In this document: piece after piece, positions 46,511 through 55,428 of the stretch
Layout: every line of letters starts with the position of its first letter
Numbering within the stretch: position 1 is the first letter of the stretch
DNA from: JALOLG01 sp963776935
Lineage (GTDB): Bacteria > Actinomycetota > Acidimicrobiia > Acidimicrobiales > Ilumatobacteraceae
Direction of reading: 5' to 3'
Assembly: GCA_963776935.1 (NCBI GenBank)
Contig: CAVZOP010000003.1
Coordinates: forward strand, 248,001-312,000
Length of the DNA stretch: 64,000 bases
The notes under the pieces: generated by a model
Seen by the model: only the letters and a program-made list of their open reading frames with translations
Told to the model about the DNA's origin: nothing
Database searches by the model: none
Translations under genes and position numbers: made by a program

Positions 46511-47140
46511 ATGTCAGCATTCGGGCACCCGCTGACGGTGTCGATCGTCAACGACTACGAGATCATCGTGCGCGGCCTGGCGGCGATGCTCGAGCCGTAT
46601 TCCGACCGAGTCCGCATCGTCGAGCTCGAAACGGGTGGCGAGCCGACCCATGCTGCCGATGTTGCCCTGTTCGACACCTTCGCCGCACGCCGTCATTCGC
46701 TCGAGCGGGCGGAGAAGATGGTGGTCGGCCAGATCGTGCGACATGTCGTGCTGTACACGTGGGACGCGCCGGCCGAGTTCCTCGAGGACGCCTCCCGCGT
46801 CGGTGTGTCAGGTGTGGTCTTGAAGTCCCACGGTGCCGGTGACCTGGTGGATGCACTCGAACGCGTCGCCGGCGGCGAGCGGGTCGGCCTCGACCTTGCG
46901 AGCCGCGGGCGCGAGCGACTCTCCCCACCCGACCTGTCGATGCGAGAGCGCGAGGTGCTCGCGTTGGTGGCGCTCGGGCTGAGCAACCGCGAGGTCGCGG
47001 CTGAGCTGTACCTGTCGGTGGACACGGTCAAGACGTACGTCCGGCGGCTGTTCTCGAAGCTCGGCGTGAGCAATCGGACACAGGCAGCACTCAGAGCGTC
47101 CGGCTTCGACGTGCAACCGCCGGCGAGTCGGCTGGCTTGA
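46511..47140 (+). CDS. NarL/LuxR-type response regulator
   Basis: 209 residues. A receiver-like domain (about 8-125) has SIVNDYEIIVRGLAAML and an Asp in VALFDTFA as candidate phospho-acceptor; the acidic pocket has Asn-Asp in place of Asp-Asp, so phosphorylation may be atypical. The C-terminal LuxR helix-turn-helix is clear: LSMREREVLALVALG, NREVAAELYLSVDTVKTYVRRLF. No kinase gene lies alongside. It sits inside the stress island and may link another signal to it. Confidence 0.8.
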   Translation: MSAFGHPLTVSIVNDYEIIVRGLAAMLEPYSDRVRIVELETGGEPTHAADVALFDTFAARRHSLERAEKMVVGQIVRHVVLYTWDAPAEFLEDASRVGVSGVVLKSHGAGDLVDALERVAGGERVGLDLASRGRERLSPPDLSMREREVLALVALGLSNREVAAELYLSVDTVKTYVRRLFSKLGVSNRTQAALRASGFDVQPPASRLA

Positions 47141-47211
47141 GCGATCGCCCGGCTCGCCGTTCGATCCGAGGATGCCGGCCGACGCCGGATCCTTCGGCCG
47201 GGTGGCCGCGG

Positions 47212-47237
47212 TTTGCCCGTTTCGTTTCAGGGGTACT
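47212..47237 (+). promoter_or_regulatory. SigB-class promoter of the second anti-sigma gene
   Basis: GTTTGC (47212-47217), 14 bases, GGGTAC (47232-47237), 46 bases before ATG 47284. Confidence 0.7.
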
Positions 47238-47283
47238 TCCGGACCATGACCATTTCTTGGCCCCGAGGACTGACCGAGATGCC

Positions 47284-47700
47284 ATGACACAGTTCGAGTT
47301 CGACGCCATGAGCCCGCTCAGGATCGAGCTGGAACCGGCCTACGAGAACGTCGCGGCCGCGCGTCGCTTCGTCGCCGAACGGCTCGACGGCATGGCAGCC
47401 GACCGTTGCATCATCGACGATCTCCGGTTGGCGGCGAGCGAACTCGTCACGAACGCGCTCGAACACGGTGAGAACGAACCGGTTGTCGTGGAGCTCGGAG
47501 TGAGCACCGGTGTCGTGTCCCTCAGCGTGACCAGCCGTAGCCCGCACGACCACGTGGCGCCCGTGTCCGACTGGGCCGTCGCCGACGCCGCGGAGATCAC
47601 GGGCCGTGGCCTCGGGATCGTGCGCACGCTGGCCGACGACGTGTCCGTGACACGTGGTGGCGAGATGCTGACGATCACCGTCGAACGCCGATTGTACTGA
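47284..47700 (+). CDS. GHKL ATP-binding anti-sigma regulatory protein
   Basis: 138 residues. HATPase_c-2-type fold with an intact N-box (SELVTNALEHG) and G2 loop (GRGLGIVRTLADD), so unlike the 44852 protein it should bind ATP normally. Such RsbW-like kinases phosphorylate STAS antagonists. It has its own SigB-class promoter. ATG 47284 is the likely start; an in-frame ATG at 47308 is the alternative. It ends within a tandem repeat (47698-47840). Confidence 0.8.
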   Translation: MTQFEFDAMSPLRIELEPAYENVAAARRFVAERLDGMAADRCIIDDLRLAASELVTNALEHGENEPVVVELGVSTGVVSLSVTSRSPHDHVAPVSDWAVADAAEITGRGLGIVRTLADDVSVTRGGEMLTITVERRLY

Positions 47701-47840
47701 ATTTGCGTTCGTCGAAGCGGCTCGGGTCTTCACCTCTGAACGACGCGGTCCGGGCGCGCTGAATTTGCGTTCGTCGAAGCGGCTGGCGCCGCCGACGAAC
47801 GAACCGGGTCCTCACCTCTGAACGACGCGGTCCGGGCGCG
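47698..47840. repeat. Imperfect tandem direct repeat
   Basis: Two copies of a unit beginning TGAATTTGCGTTCGTCGAAG (47698 and 47760) and ending with GAACGACGCGGTCCGGGCGC. The second copy carries about 20 extra bases (GGCGCCGCCGACGAACGAAC, near 47785-47804) that pair with its own TTCGTCG. The first copy's TGA is the stop codon of the anti-sigma gene. Confidence 0.75.
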
Positions 47841-47910
47841 TGCTGAATTGGCTGACACGCGGTCCGGGGGCCCCGGGAGCCACTCGGCGGGACACGGGTA
47901 CGATGCCGGG

Positions 47911-48840
47911 ATGGCTTCGATCGAGGCGAACGGCATCACCATCGAGTACGACATCCGCGGCGAAGGTGAGCCGCTCCTGCTGGTGATGGGCCTCGGGGGT
48001 CAGCTGATCGACTGGCCCGACGAGTTCGCCGACCTGTTGGTCGCCGAGGGGTTCCAAGTCATCCGCTTCGACAACCGTGACGCCGGGCTCAGCAGCGAGG
48101 AGGACTGGACCCCGCCATCTCGGGCGCGCTCCGCCGCCGCCCTGCTCGCCCGCCGCAGGCCGCGGGCGGGCTATCTCCTGGCCGACATGGCGGCGGACGC
48201 GGCGGGGTTGTTGCGTGGGCTCGGCCTCAGCCCGGCGCACATCGTCGGTGCCTCGATGGGCGGGATGATCGCCCAGACGATCGCGATCGAACACCCGGAC
48301 TGCGTGATGAGCCTCACGTCGATCATGTCGAACACCGGCAACAACCGGCACGGCCTGCCGAAGCGGCGCGTGCTCATCAAGTTGTCGCGGCTCCCGCCAC
48401 CGACGATCGATACCGCCGAGGAATCGTCGCTGGGCGTGTATCGCCTGGTCGCCGGACCAGAAGCGGACGACGAGTTGTTCCGCAAGCAAGCACGGGCGAG
48501 CCTCGAACGCAGCTTCCGCCCGTCGGGTGTCCTGCGCCAGACGGCGGCCATCGTCGCCAGTCCCGATCGCACCCCGGGGCTGCAACGGCTTCGCGTGCCC
48601 ACGCTCGTCATCCATGGCCTTGCCGACCCGCTCGTGAGGCCCTCCGGCGGCATCGCGACGGCGAGGGCGGTACCGGGTTCGCGCCTGTTGATGTTTCCCG
48701 AGATGGGGCACGACATGCCGCGCGCGCGGTGGCCGGAGATGGTGGCAGCCATCACCCAGAACGCGGCGCGTGCCGATCAGTCCGGAATGAAGTCGAACAC
48801 GTTCGAGGCGCGCAGCAGTTCCATGAACGCCGGCTCGTAG
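47911..48840 (+). CDS. Alpha/beta hydrolase
   Basis: 309 residues, no signal peptide. The classical layout is complete: LLLVMGLGGQLIDW (oxyanion region), IRFDNRDAGLS, nucleophile VGASMGGM, acid near LVIHGLADPLV and His in FPEMGHDMP. It resembles the actinobacterial hydrolases of the haloalkane/epoxide-esterase group, including carboxylesterases; substrate unknown. The last ~20 residues overlap the opposite-strand SDR gene by 64 bases. Start is ATG 47911. Confidence 0.85.
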   Translation: MASIEANGITIEYDIRGEGEPLLLVMGLGGQLIDWPDEFADLLVAEGFQVIRFDNRDAGLSSEEDWTPPSRARSAAALLARRRPRAGYLLADMAADAAGLLRGLGLSPAHIVGASMGGMIAQTIAIEHPDCVMSLTSIMSNTGNNRHGLPKRRVLIKLSRLPPPTIDTAEESSLGVYRLVAGPEADDELFRKQARASLERSFRPSGVLRQTAAIVASPDRTPGLQRLRVPTLVIHGLADPLVRPSGGIATARAVPGSRLLMFPEMGHDMPRARWPEMVAAITQNAARADQSGMKSNTFEARSSSMNAGS

Positions 48841-49745
48841 ACCACCTCGGGGTCCGCCCGCACGAGCTGATCGAGCGTCACCGCGTCGTCGCCGACGAGT
48901 ATCCGCCAGGTTCCGGAACGGACGCCGTCGAGGATGATCGTGGCCGCCTGGGCGGCACTGGTGGGGGCGTTGTCGCGGAAGCCCTCGGCGCGCAACAGCA
49001 TCGCCTGGCGGATGTCCTCGTCGGATGCCGCCGACACGTCGAGCCCCATCGCCGTGAGCCGCTCGCGCAGCTCGGCGACGTGTTCGTCGCGTAGCTCTTT
49101 CGGATCGCGTCCGAAGTAGGCGCCGGAGTTGAAGACGATCGACGTGCCGATGTGGCCCGGCATCACCACCGAGACCTTGAGGTGCGGGGCGTTCTGGCGG
49201 AAGTCCACGATCAGCGCCTCCGAGAAGCCCTTCACCGCGAACTTCGCCGCGCTGTAGGCGGTGTGAGCGTTCGGCCCGAGGCACGCCCAGAACCCATTGA
49301 CGCTGCTCGTGTTCACCACGTGACCTTCCTCAGCCGCGAGCAGCATCGGGAGGAAAGCGCGGGTGCCGTTGTAGACGCCGCCCCAGCAGACGCCGAACAC
49401 CTTGTCCCACTCGTCGGGGCGGTCGACGACGATGCTCCCGCCGCCGCCGATCCCAGCGTTGTTGAACAACAGGTTGATGTGGTCGGTGGCGTGGGCCGCG
49501 GCCACGTGTGACGCGAACGCGTCCATCTGGTCCCGGTCGGACACGTCGGCGACGAACGTGCTGAGCACCGTGCCGGCGGGGGATCCGTCATCGCACAACG
49601 CCTTGGTCGCTGCCATGTGCTCCGCCGAGACATCGCAGATCGCCACATCACAGCCCTCTGCGGTGAGCTGGCGCGCCAGCTCCCGCCCCATGCCCGTGCC
49701 GCCACCAGTCACGACCGCGACCCTGCCCTCGAAACGCTCCATCAT
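48777..49745 (-). CDS. Short-chain dehydrogenase/reductase (SDR)
   Basis: About 322 residues, cytoplasmic NAD(P)-dependent oxidoreductase. The cofactor loop is TGGGTGMGRELARQL, the structural motif LLFNNAGIGGGG, the catalytic Ser is in VNTSSVNGFWA, and Tyr/Lys in TAYSAAKFAVKG. The extra C-terminal ~90 residues (LRDEHVAELRERL, DGVRSGTWRILVGDDAV) are typical of an actinobacterial SDR subgroup. ATG 49745 (or 49742) has GGGAG upstream; a longer frame to 49973 is not supported. It is divergent from the Hsp20 gene. Confidence 0.85.
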   Translation of the reverse strand: MMERFEGRVAVVTGGGTGMGRELARQLTAEGCDVAICDVSAEHMAATKALCDDGSPAGTVLSTFVADVSDRDQMDAFASHVAAAHATDHINLLFNNAGIGGGGSIVVDRPDEWDKVFGVCWGGVYNGTRAFLPMLLAAEEGHVVNTSSVNGFWACLGPNAHTAYSAAKFAVKGFSEALIVDFRQNAPHLKVSVVMPGHIGTSIVFNSGAYFGRDPKELRDEHVAELRERLTAMGLDVSAASDEDIRQAMLLRAEGFRDNAPTSAAQAATIILDGVRSGTWRILVGDDAVTLDQLVRADPEVVYEPAFMELLRASNVFDFIPD

Positions 49746-49884
49746 CGGAGTCTCCCGCATCACCTGCAACGACGACGAACCCCGCAAGGCCCGCTCGAAG
49801 CGCGGTTTCCGGCGCCGGTCGCGTTCACATCGGCGCGCTGCGGTCAGATTTCCGGATCGGTGGCCCTGGGGTAGCGTTTGCCCG

Positions 49885-50271
49885 ATGCCGTCCCAGGAGT
49901 CCAGCCATGACGCGGTCATCGAAGCCACGGCCGACACCGAGCGGACGATGGCGCCCCAGCGCGTTCCCATCAACGTCTACGAGGCCACGGGCGCGCTCGT
50001 CGTCGTGTGCCCGATGCCGGCCGTGAAGGCCGACGATGTGACGGTCGAGCTCGGACCCGGCACGTTGCGCTTCTTCGCCAGACTCCGCAGCGCGCCACCC
50101 AAGGAGTACCTCGTCCACGAGTGGGAGTACGGCGGCTACGAGCGCGAGGTCGAACTCCCGGAGGGCTTCGGGGGCGGCGTCGAGGCGACGCTCACCAACG
50201 GCCAGCTCGCTGTCCGAGTCCTGCGTGGGTCGGCTGACTCGATCACCAAGATCACGCCATCCGGGCTCTGA
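49885..50271 (+). CDS. Hsp20/alpha-crystallin-like small heat-shock protein
   Basis: 128 residues. VPINVYEATGALVVVCPMPAV then DDVTVELGPGTLRFFARL and YEREVELPEGFGGGVEATL are the compact Hsp20 beta-sandwich of this actinobacterial subfamily. Chaperone role is presumed. ATG 49885 is the first start; the conserved part begins at the in-frame ATG 49951. A GGGTAG at 49869-49874 resembles a SigB-class -10, but the -35 is poor. Confidence 0.8.
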   Translation: MPSQESSHDAVIEATADTERTMAPQRVPINVYEATGALVVVCPMPAVKADDVTVELGPGTLRFFARLRSAPPKEYLVHEWEYGGYEREVELPEGFGGGVEATLTNGQLAVRVLRGSADSITKITPSGL

Positions 50272-50378
50272 ACCGGCCCCGTCGGCTCGTTTGGAGTCGA
50301 TCGCCGGGGTGTTCGAGCGGCACCGACTCGTCAGAAGAGGCGGATGCTCTGGGTCTTGGCTGCGAGTGGTTGCGCAGC

Positions 50379-51308
50379 CTACGAGCGGCCTATCCGGTCG
50401 AGTGCGGACTCGAGGAACTCGTCCCGTCGCGCGGTGACGGTCCTGGCATCCACGACAGGACCGCCCTGACCTTCGATGACCGGCATCCACTCCGAAAGGT
50501 CGGTCGGTGTGCTCAGCGCGGCGACCACGTCCCAGTAGGCGAGCAGCTCGAACGGTTCGCCCGTCACGGCCTGCCACCCCTCGTACACCGCATCCGTGGC
50601 GGTCAGACCGAAGTACATCGCCACGTCGCATCGCAGAGAGCCGAGATCGACACCCGGTGGACCGGTGCCCGCCGCGTCCCAGTCGACGAACCCGACGAAC
50701 GCGGTGCCGCTCCAGAGCATGTTGCCCTGCCAGCAGTCACCGTGGACGAGAACGTGGTCAGCCGTCGGCAACGGCGCCGAGCTCAGATAACGCTGACCGG
50801 CATCGAGCAGCGGTGTCGTGTCGCCTGCCGCTCGGGTGGCGGCGAAGTCGAGGTCGGACAAGGGGCAATGCCGAACCGGAAGTTCGCCGGCGCCGGTGAC
50901 CTTCGTACGCGAGAGCTCCGCGACCGCCCGACCGAGTGCCGCCAGCCGTTCGTGCGTGGCGACGGCGGGGACGGCGCTCGCCCCGGCAAGGAACGAGCTG
51001 AGGATCTTCAGCTGCGACGGGGCTGCCCCGTCGAGGTCGGCGCCGATCAGCCGCGGCGCACCGATGCCGTGGTGCTCGGCGAGTCGGAGTGCGGTCGACT
51101 CGACACCGAATCGACGGCGGACATTGGCGTCGTCGGGCTCGCCGACCCGCAGCACCACCGTGGCGACCGCCGCACCTCGAATGTCGAGCACCCATGGGCC
51201 GGTAGCGCCGCCGATCGGCCGGGCGTCGGCGACGGTGGCGCCGGGGGCCACAGTGCGTGCCGCCCACGCCAATGTCTCGGGGCTCGGCTGTGACACATCT
51301 CGGACCAT
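50379..51308 (-). CDS. APH-family phosphotransferase
   Basis: 309 residues of the aminoglycoside/choline-kinase-like fold. The catalytic loop is VLVHGDCWQGNML and the metal motif FVDWDAAGTGPPGVDLG. The family phosphorylates small molecules including aminoglycosides, homoserine and choline; resistance should not be assumed. ATG 51308 lies just before the conserved start (SQPSPETLAWAARTVA). It is divergent from cydA. Confidence 0.85.
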   Translation of the reverse strand: MVRDVSQPSPETLAWAARTVAPGATVADARPIGGATGPWVLDIRGAAVATVVLRVGEPDDANVRRRFGVESTALRLAEHHGIGAPRLIGADLDGAAPSQLKILSSFLAGASAVPAVATHERLAALGRAVAELSRTKVTGAGELPVRHCPLSDLDFAATRAAGDTTPLLDAGQRYLSSAPLPTADHVLVHGDCWQGNMLWSGTAFVGFVDWDAAGTGPPGVDLGSLRCDVAMYFGLTATDAVYEGWQAVTGEPFELLAYWDVVAALSTPTDLSEWMPVIEGQGGPVVDARTVTARRDEFLESALDRIGRS

Positions 51309-51384
51309 AGCGACGCGGTCGAGTGCACCTCGTCGTAGCTTCGGCCGCCAGCTACGTTCGGTGCGCAAGCGAGGGAAGGGCACC

Positions 51385-52785
51385 ATGTTCGGCCTGCTGG
51401 CACTCGACGAACTCATCGCGGCGCGCTACCAGATGGCGTTGTCGCTGGGCTTCCACATCGTGTTGTCGTGCTTCGGGGTGGCGTTCCCGACGATGATCTA
51501 CGTCGTGCACCGCCGCGGGCTGGGCGGCGACGAGGTGGCGCTCACGCTCGCCCGCAAGTGGTCGAAGGTTGCCGCGGTGCTGTTCGCCGTGGGCGCCGTC
51601 TCGGGAACGATCCTGAGCTTCGAGATGGGGCTCTTGTGGCCCGGCATGATGGAGACGTTCGGCGACGTGATCGGCCTTCCGTTCGCGCTCGAGGGGATCG
51701 CCTTCTTCGTCGAGGCGGTGTTCATCGGCATCTACCTGTTCGGCTGGGACCGCCTGCCGCCCAAGGTGCATCTCCGGACGCTGATCCCGATCATCGTGTC
51801 TGGGTTGTTCGGCACGTTCTGCATCCTCGCTGTCAACTCGTGGATGAACGCGCCGACCGGGTTCGAGCTCACCGAGGACGCCTCGGGGACGTTGCGGGCG
51901 ACCGACGTCGATCCGCTGGCGGCGATCTTCAACGACGCGCTGTGGCCGCAGTTCATCCACATGTTCGTCGCCACGTATCTCGTCACGGGTTTCGTCGCCG
52001 CCGCTGTGTACGCCGTGGGGATCCTGCGCGGCCGCCGCGACCATGCCCACCGTCTCGGCTTCATCGTTCCGTTCGCCTTCGCGACGGTGGCCGCCCTCTT
52101 GCAGCCGATCAGCGGCCATGTCGCGGGCATGCGACTCGCCACCGAGCAGCCCTCGAAGTTGGCGGCGATGGATCTCGCCGTCGAGACCGAGACCAACGCG
52201 CCGGTCATCATCGGCGGCGTGCTGATCGACGGCGAGGTGCGGGGCGGGATCAGGGTCCCGGGCCTCGGATCGCTGCTGGCCCGCTCCTCGACCGACCGTG
52301 CAGTGCCCGGCCTCAACGAGTTCCCCGTCGAGGACCGACCGCCGGCGAACGTCGTGCACCTGTCGTTCCAGACGATGGTCGGATCGGGCTTGGCGATGAT
52401 CGGCATCGCATTGTGGTTCTGGTGGAAGCGGCGGCGTTCGGACCCGTTCGAGTCGCGGTGGACGATGCGGGCCGCCGTGGTAGCCGGCGGGCTCAGTCTC
52501 GTCGCCCTCGAGGCCGGGTGGATCACGACCGAGGTCGGACGCCAGCCATGGATCGTGTACCGCGTCATGCGCGTCGAGGATGCCGTCACCCAGAACTCCG
52601 GGATCTGGATCAGCCTCACCGCGATCGTGGTGATCTACACCGCGATGGGCGTGGCCGCCGTCAAGGTGCTGCGCTCGATGGCCCGTCGCTGGCGCGAGAG
52701 CGACGACATCGACCTGCCCACGCCGTACGGCCCGCCGGCGGAGGAGCCGCCGGCGTCGACCCCGACCGAAACGGTTCGGTCGTGA
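51385..52785 (+). CDS. cydA: Cytochrome bd oxidase subunit I
   Basis: 466 residues, an inner-membrane quinol oxidase subunit with nine transmembrane helices. Haem ligands and motifs are visible: His in MALSLGFHIVLSCFGV, the second His in FIHMFVATYLV, and GWITTEVGRQPWIVY, conserved in the family. The Q-loop is short, as in actinobacterial-type bd oxidases. GAGGGAAGGG precedes ATG 51385. It overlaps cydB by four bases. No cydCD genes are present in the window, and no cydX-like peptide was seen after cydB. Confidence 0.9.
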   Translation: MFGLLALDELIAARYQMALSLGFHIVLSCFGVAFPTMIYVVHRRGLGGDEVALTLARKWSKVAAVLFAVGAVSGTILSFEMGLLWPGMMETFGDVIGLPFALEGIAFFVEAVFIGIYLFGWDRLPPKVHLRTLIPIIVSGLFGTFCILAVNSWMNAPTGFELTEDASGTLRATDVDPLAAIFNDALWPQFIHMFVATYLVTGFVAAAVYAVGILRGRRDHAHRLGFIVPFAFATVAALLQPISGHVAGMRLATEQPSKLAAMDLAVETETNAPVIIGGVLIDGEVRGGIRVPGLGSLLARSSTDRAVPGLNEFPVEDRPPANVVHLSFQTMVGSGLAMIGIALWFWWKRRRSDPFESRWTMRAAVVAGGLSLVALEAGWITTEVGRQPWIVYRVMRVEDAVTQNSGIWISLTAIVVIYTAMGVAAVKVLRSMARRWRESDDIDLPTPYGPPAEEPPASTPTETVRS

Positions 52786-53804
52786 ACCTCAGCGATGTCG
52801 TGGCCGTGCTGCTGTTCGTGGGCGTCGTCGCCTACGCCCTGTTCGGCGGCGCCGACTTCGGCAGTGGAGTCTGGGACCTGCTCGCCGGGAGCGACGAGTC
52901 CGGGGGGCCGCTGCGGGCCCAGATCGATCGCAGCATCGGTCCGGTGTGGGAGGCCAACCACGTGTGGTTGATCTACATCCTCGTGTTCACGTGGACTGCG
53001 TTCCCCACCGGGTTCAGCGCCTTGATGTCGACGCTGTTCGTGCCGTGGTTGCTGGCCGGGTTCGGCATGGTGCTGCGTGGGGCCACGTTTGCGTTCCGCA
53101 AGTTCTCGGCCACGCTCGGCGAGGCCCGGCTGTACGGCGTGGTGTTCGCCAGCTCGTCGCTGATCACGCCGTTCTTCCTCGGGATGATCGCCGGTGCGGT
53201 CGCGAGTGGTCGGGTGCCGGCCGACGGGTACGGCAACGTGTGGACGTCGTGGACCGGTCCGACGTCGTGGCTCGGCGGCACGCTGGCGGTGCTCACCTGC
53301 ACGTTCCTCGCGGGCACGTTCCTCGCGGCCGATTTCGCCCGTGCCGGTCATCGCGAGATGGCGGCGTCGATGGGGCGTCGAGCATTCGGCGCCGGTGCGA
53401 TCACCGGCGCCGTCGCACTTGCCGCGGTGTTCGTGCTCGAGGTCGATGCCGAGTCGCTCGCCGACGGGCTCCACGGCAGGGGTGCGGCGCTGATCGCGGT
53501 CTCGGCCGTCGCCGGGTTGTTCAGCCTGTGGCGTCTGCACGCCGGGCAGTGGGCGCTGGCACGGGTCGGCGCGGTGGTCGCCGTGGCCGCGATCGTCATC
53601 GGTTGGGGCGTCGCTCAGTATCCCGATCTGCTCGTCGACGAGCTGACGATCGCCGACGCCGCCGGCGCCCGGTCCACGTTGATCGGCCTGATCATCGTGT
53701 TCGGGCTGGCCTCGATCACGGCCGTGCCGGCGTTGTTGTGGCTGTACGTGCTCGTCAACCGTTCGGAATGGGCGCCCGGATCAGCTTCGGCGAAGTCCCA
53801 GTGA
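52782..53804 (+). CDS. cydB: Cytochrome bd oxidase subunit II
   Basis: 340 residues, about eight transmembrane helices, partner of the upstream subunit I. Family text is seen in YALFGGADFGSGVWDLLAG, PVWEANHVWLIYILV, and FLAGTFLAADF, where the acidic residues line the proton channel. The GTG start overlaps the cydA stop (GTGA). The pair reduces oxygen to water using quinol and is typical of microaerobic or stress respiration. Confidence 0.9.
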   Translation: MNLSDVVAVLLFVGVVAYALFGGADFGSGVWDLLAGSDESGGPLRAQIDRSIGPVWEANHVWLIYILVFTWTAFPTGFSALMSTLFVPWLLAGFGMVLRGATFAFRKFSATLGEARLYGVVFASSSLITPFFLGMIAGAVASGRVPADGYGNVWTSWTGPTSWLGGTLAVLTCTFLAGTFLAADFARAGHREMAASMGRRAFGAGAITGAVALAAVFVLEVDAESLADGLHGRGAALIAVSAVAGLFSLWRLHAGQWALARVGAVVAVAAIVIGWGVAQYPDLLVDELTIADAAGARSTLIGLIIVFGLASITAVPALLWLYVLVNRSEWAPGSASAKSQ

Positions 53805-53810
53805 GGATCG

Positions 53811-54473
53811 TCACGGATCGGGCGGCGCGACCACCAGCTTGAGCAGTGCGTTGCGGGCCCAGGCCACGTATCGGCGAGTCGACCAGCGCCGCTTGCCGGT
53901 GAGCATCACGTAGACCTCGGGCGCGTTGCAGAGCCAGATGAGGTCGCGGGCTTCGGCCACGGTCCGCCCAGGCGGGAGGCCTCCTCGGGCGTCAACCGCT
54001 TCGGCGAGGAGCGTGGCTGCTCGGAGCCGCTGCGCCTCGAACGTCCGCAGCAGTTCGGCAAGTTCGGGTTCGGCATCGGCCGCCGCCACGAGCACGCCGT
54101 AGATCCGACCGGCGCGGGAGGCGAGTTCCCCCATCATCAACGCATACCGGCTGAGCAGCTCCTCGGCGGTGTCGGCCGCGTACACCCAGCTCGCGGTGGG
54201 GCGATCGGCGACCGCCACCGGCTCGTCGTCGCCTGCGAACGCGACTTCTATCGCGCGCCGGAGCAACTCCGCCTTGGAAGTGAAGCCGGCGTAGACGGTG
54301 GGCACCGAGACGTCGGCGGCCTCGGCGATCGCGGCGATCGTCGTCGCCGCGAACCCGCGGTCGACGAACAGCGCATCGGCGGCGGCGAGGATCCGGCGCC
54401 GGCTCTCGTGAGCGTGGGCTTGGCGGCGCGACGCGTCGTAGCGCCGCTTGGGGGCTTGCGAGGTAGAAGTCAT
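53811..54473 (-). CDS. TetR-family regulator
   Basis: 220 residues. An N-terminal TetR helix-turn-helix (SRRRILAAADALFVDRGFAA, IAEAADVSVPTVYAGFTSKAEL) is followed by an alpha-helical ligand domain. ATG 54473. It is divergent from the SnoaL-like gene at 54562 across an AT-rich 88-base spacer with an inverted repeat, so it probably represses itself and that gene. Confidence 0.85.
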   Translation of the reverse strand: MTSTSQAPKRRYDASRRQAHAHESRRRILAAADALFVDRGFAATTIAAIAEAADVSVPTVYAGFTSKAELLRRAIEVAFAGDDEPVAVADRPTASWVYAADTAEELLSRYALMMGELASRAGRIYGVLVAAADAEPELAELLRTFEAQRLRAATLLAEAVDARGGLPPGRTVAEARDLIWLCNAPEVYVMLTGKRRWSTRRYVAWARNALLKLVVAPPDP

Positions 54474-54485
54474 TGGTTTATATTC

Positions 54486-54504
54486 AACTATGTCCAATAT
54501 AGTT
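54486..54504. promoter_or_regulatory. Probable TetR operator
   Basis: Inverted repeat AACTAT-7 bases-ATAGTT (54486-54504) in the only markedly AT-rich spacer of the area, between the divergent TetR and SnoaL-like genes. It overlaps TATAGT-like -10 sequence. Confidence 0.5.
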
Positions 54505-54561
54505 AGATGTAGATCAACCATAACTCTACTCCCACTGACCCCCGACGACTGGAAGGCCGCG

Positions 54562-55119
54562 ATGGACACGATCACCACCACCCACCCCGCTCCCGGACTC
54601 AGCGTCGAAGAGGCCAAGCGTCTCTGCATCGACAGCATGTTCCTCATGGCTTCGGGCGACCTGGCCGACTTCGAGCGAGTCCTGCACCCTGACGCCGTCA
54701 ATCGAGAAGCCGTGGACGAGCCACCCTCGGCGCGCGAGCGGGGTCCACGCGGCTTCTACGCCACGGCGCTGTGGCTACGCGCTGCCTTCGCCGACCTCGC
54801 CTTCGAGGTTCACCAGGTGGTTGCCGAAGGCGATCTCGTCGTCATCCACAACACCATGAGCGGACGCCACCACGGCCCGATGGTCGAGTACGGCCCCGAC
54901 GCCGAGGTCGGCACTGCGTTCCCCCCGACGGGTCGGACGTTTGCCACCACGCAGACCCATTGGTTCCGGTTGGCGGACGGCAAGGTGATCGAACACTGGG
55001 CCAATCGCGACGACATCGGCACCGCCAAGCAGCTCGGGTGGGTTCCGCCGACGCCCGTCTATCTGTTCCGGATGGCCAAGGCGCGTCGTCGGGCCCGACG
55101 TGCCGAGCGCCGCAGCTGA
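54562..55119 (+). CDS. SnoaL-like ester-cyclase-type protein
   Basis: 185 residues of NTF2/SnoaL fold: EAKRLCIDSMFLMASGDLADF, ARERGPRGFYATALWLRAAF, QVVAEGDLVVIHNTMSGRH and HWFRLADGKVIEHWANRDD at the end. Members are small cyclases, isomerases or ligand binders. ATG 54562 has GGAAGG upstream. It is controlled presumably by the divergent TetR. Confidence 0.8.
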   Translation: MDTITTTHPAPGLSVEEAKRLCIDSMFLMASGDLADFERVLHPDAVNREAVDEPPSARERGPRGFYATALWLRAAFADLAFEVHQVVAEGDLVVIHNTMSGRHHGPMVEYGPDAEVGTAFPPTGRTFATTQTHWFRLADGKVIEHWANRDDIGTAKQLGWVPPTPVYLFRMAKARRRARRAERRS

Positions 55120-55266
55120 CTCACCGTCGCCCAGACGTTAGAGGTACGTGGTGTCGACTTGACCGACGTCACGTGAGGACCGAGAACTCACGTCGCGAGC
55201 GCGGCGTACGTGTCGGAGTACTCACGACGTCGGCCCACGACGTCGACAACAAGAAGGAGCACCCCC

Positions 55267-55413
55267 ATGTACCGTCGTTCCACCTCTCCCAGTTCGGCCC
55301 GCCCGGCTTCACGTGCCGCTGGGTCGCCGGCCTACTTCCTCGGCCGCCCTGCGGCGGTCTGGTTGGCCGCCATCCGGCGCAGGAGTCCTGTGGCTTTCCG
55401 CGAGCGCGACTGA
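55267..55413 (+). CDS. Small 48-residue basic protein
   Basis: From ATG 55267 with AAGGAG ten bases upstream, ending at 55413. The first half is Ser/Arg-rich (MYRRSTSPSSARPASRAAGS), followed by PAYFLGRPAAVWLAAIRRR. No family named. The ribosome site and compact hydrophobic motif support a real gene, but a chance frame remains possible. Confidence 0.45.
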   Translation: MYRRSTSPSSARPASRAAGSPAYFLGRPAAVWLAAIRRRSPVAFRERD

Positions 55414-55428
55414 CGAACACCTCGGCGG

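Noticed and set aside
47896..47901. GGGTAC before the 47911 hydrolase as another SigB-class -10
   Set aside because: No GTTT-like box at 13-16 bases upstream.
50379..51308. Aminoglycoside resistance gene
   Set aside because: The fold is shared by many non-resistance kinases and nothing in the context indicates resistance.
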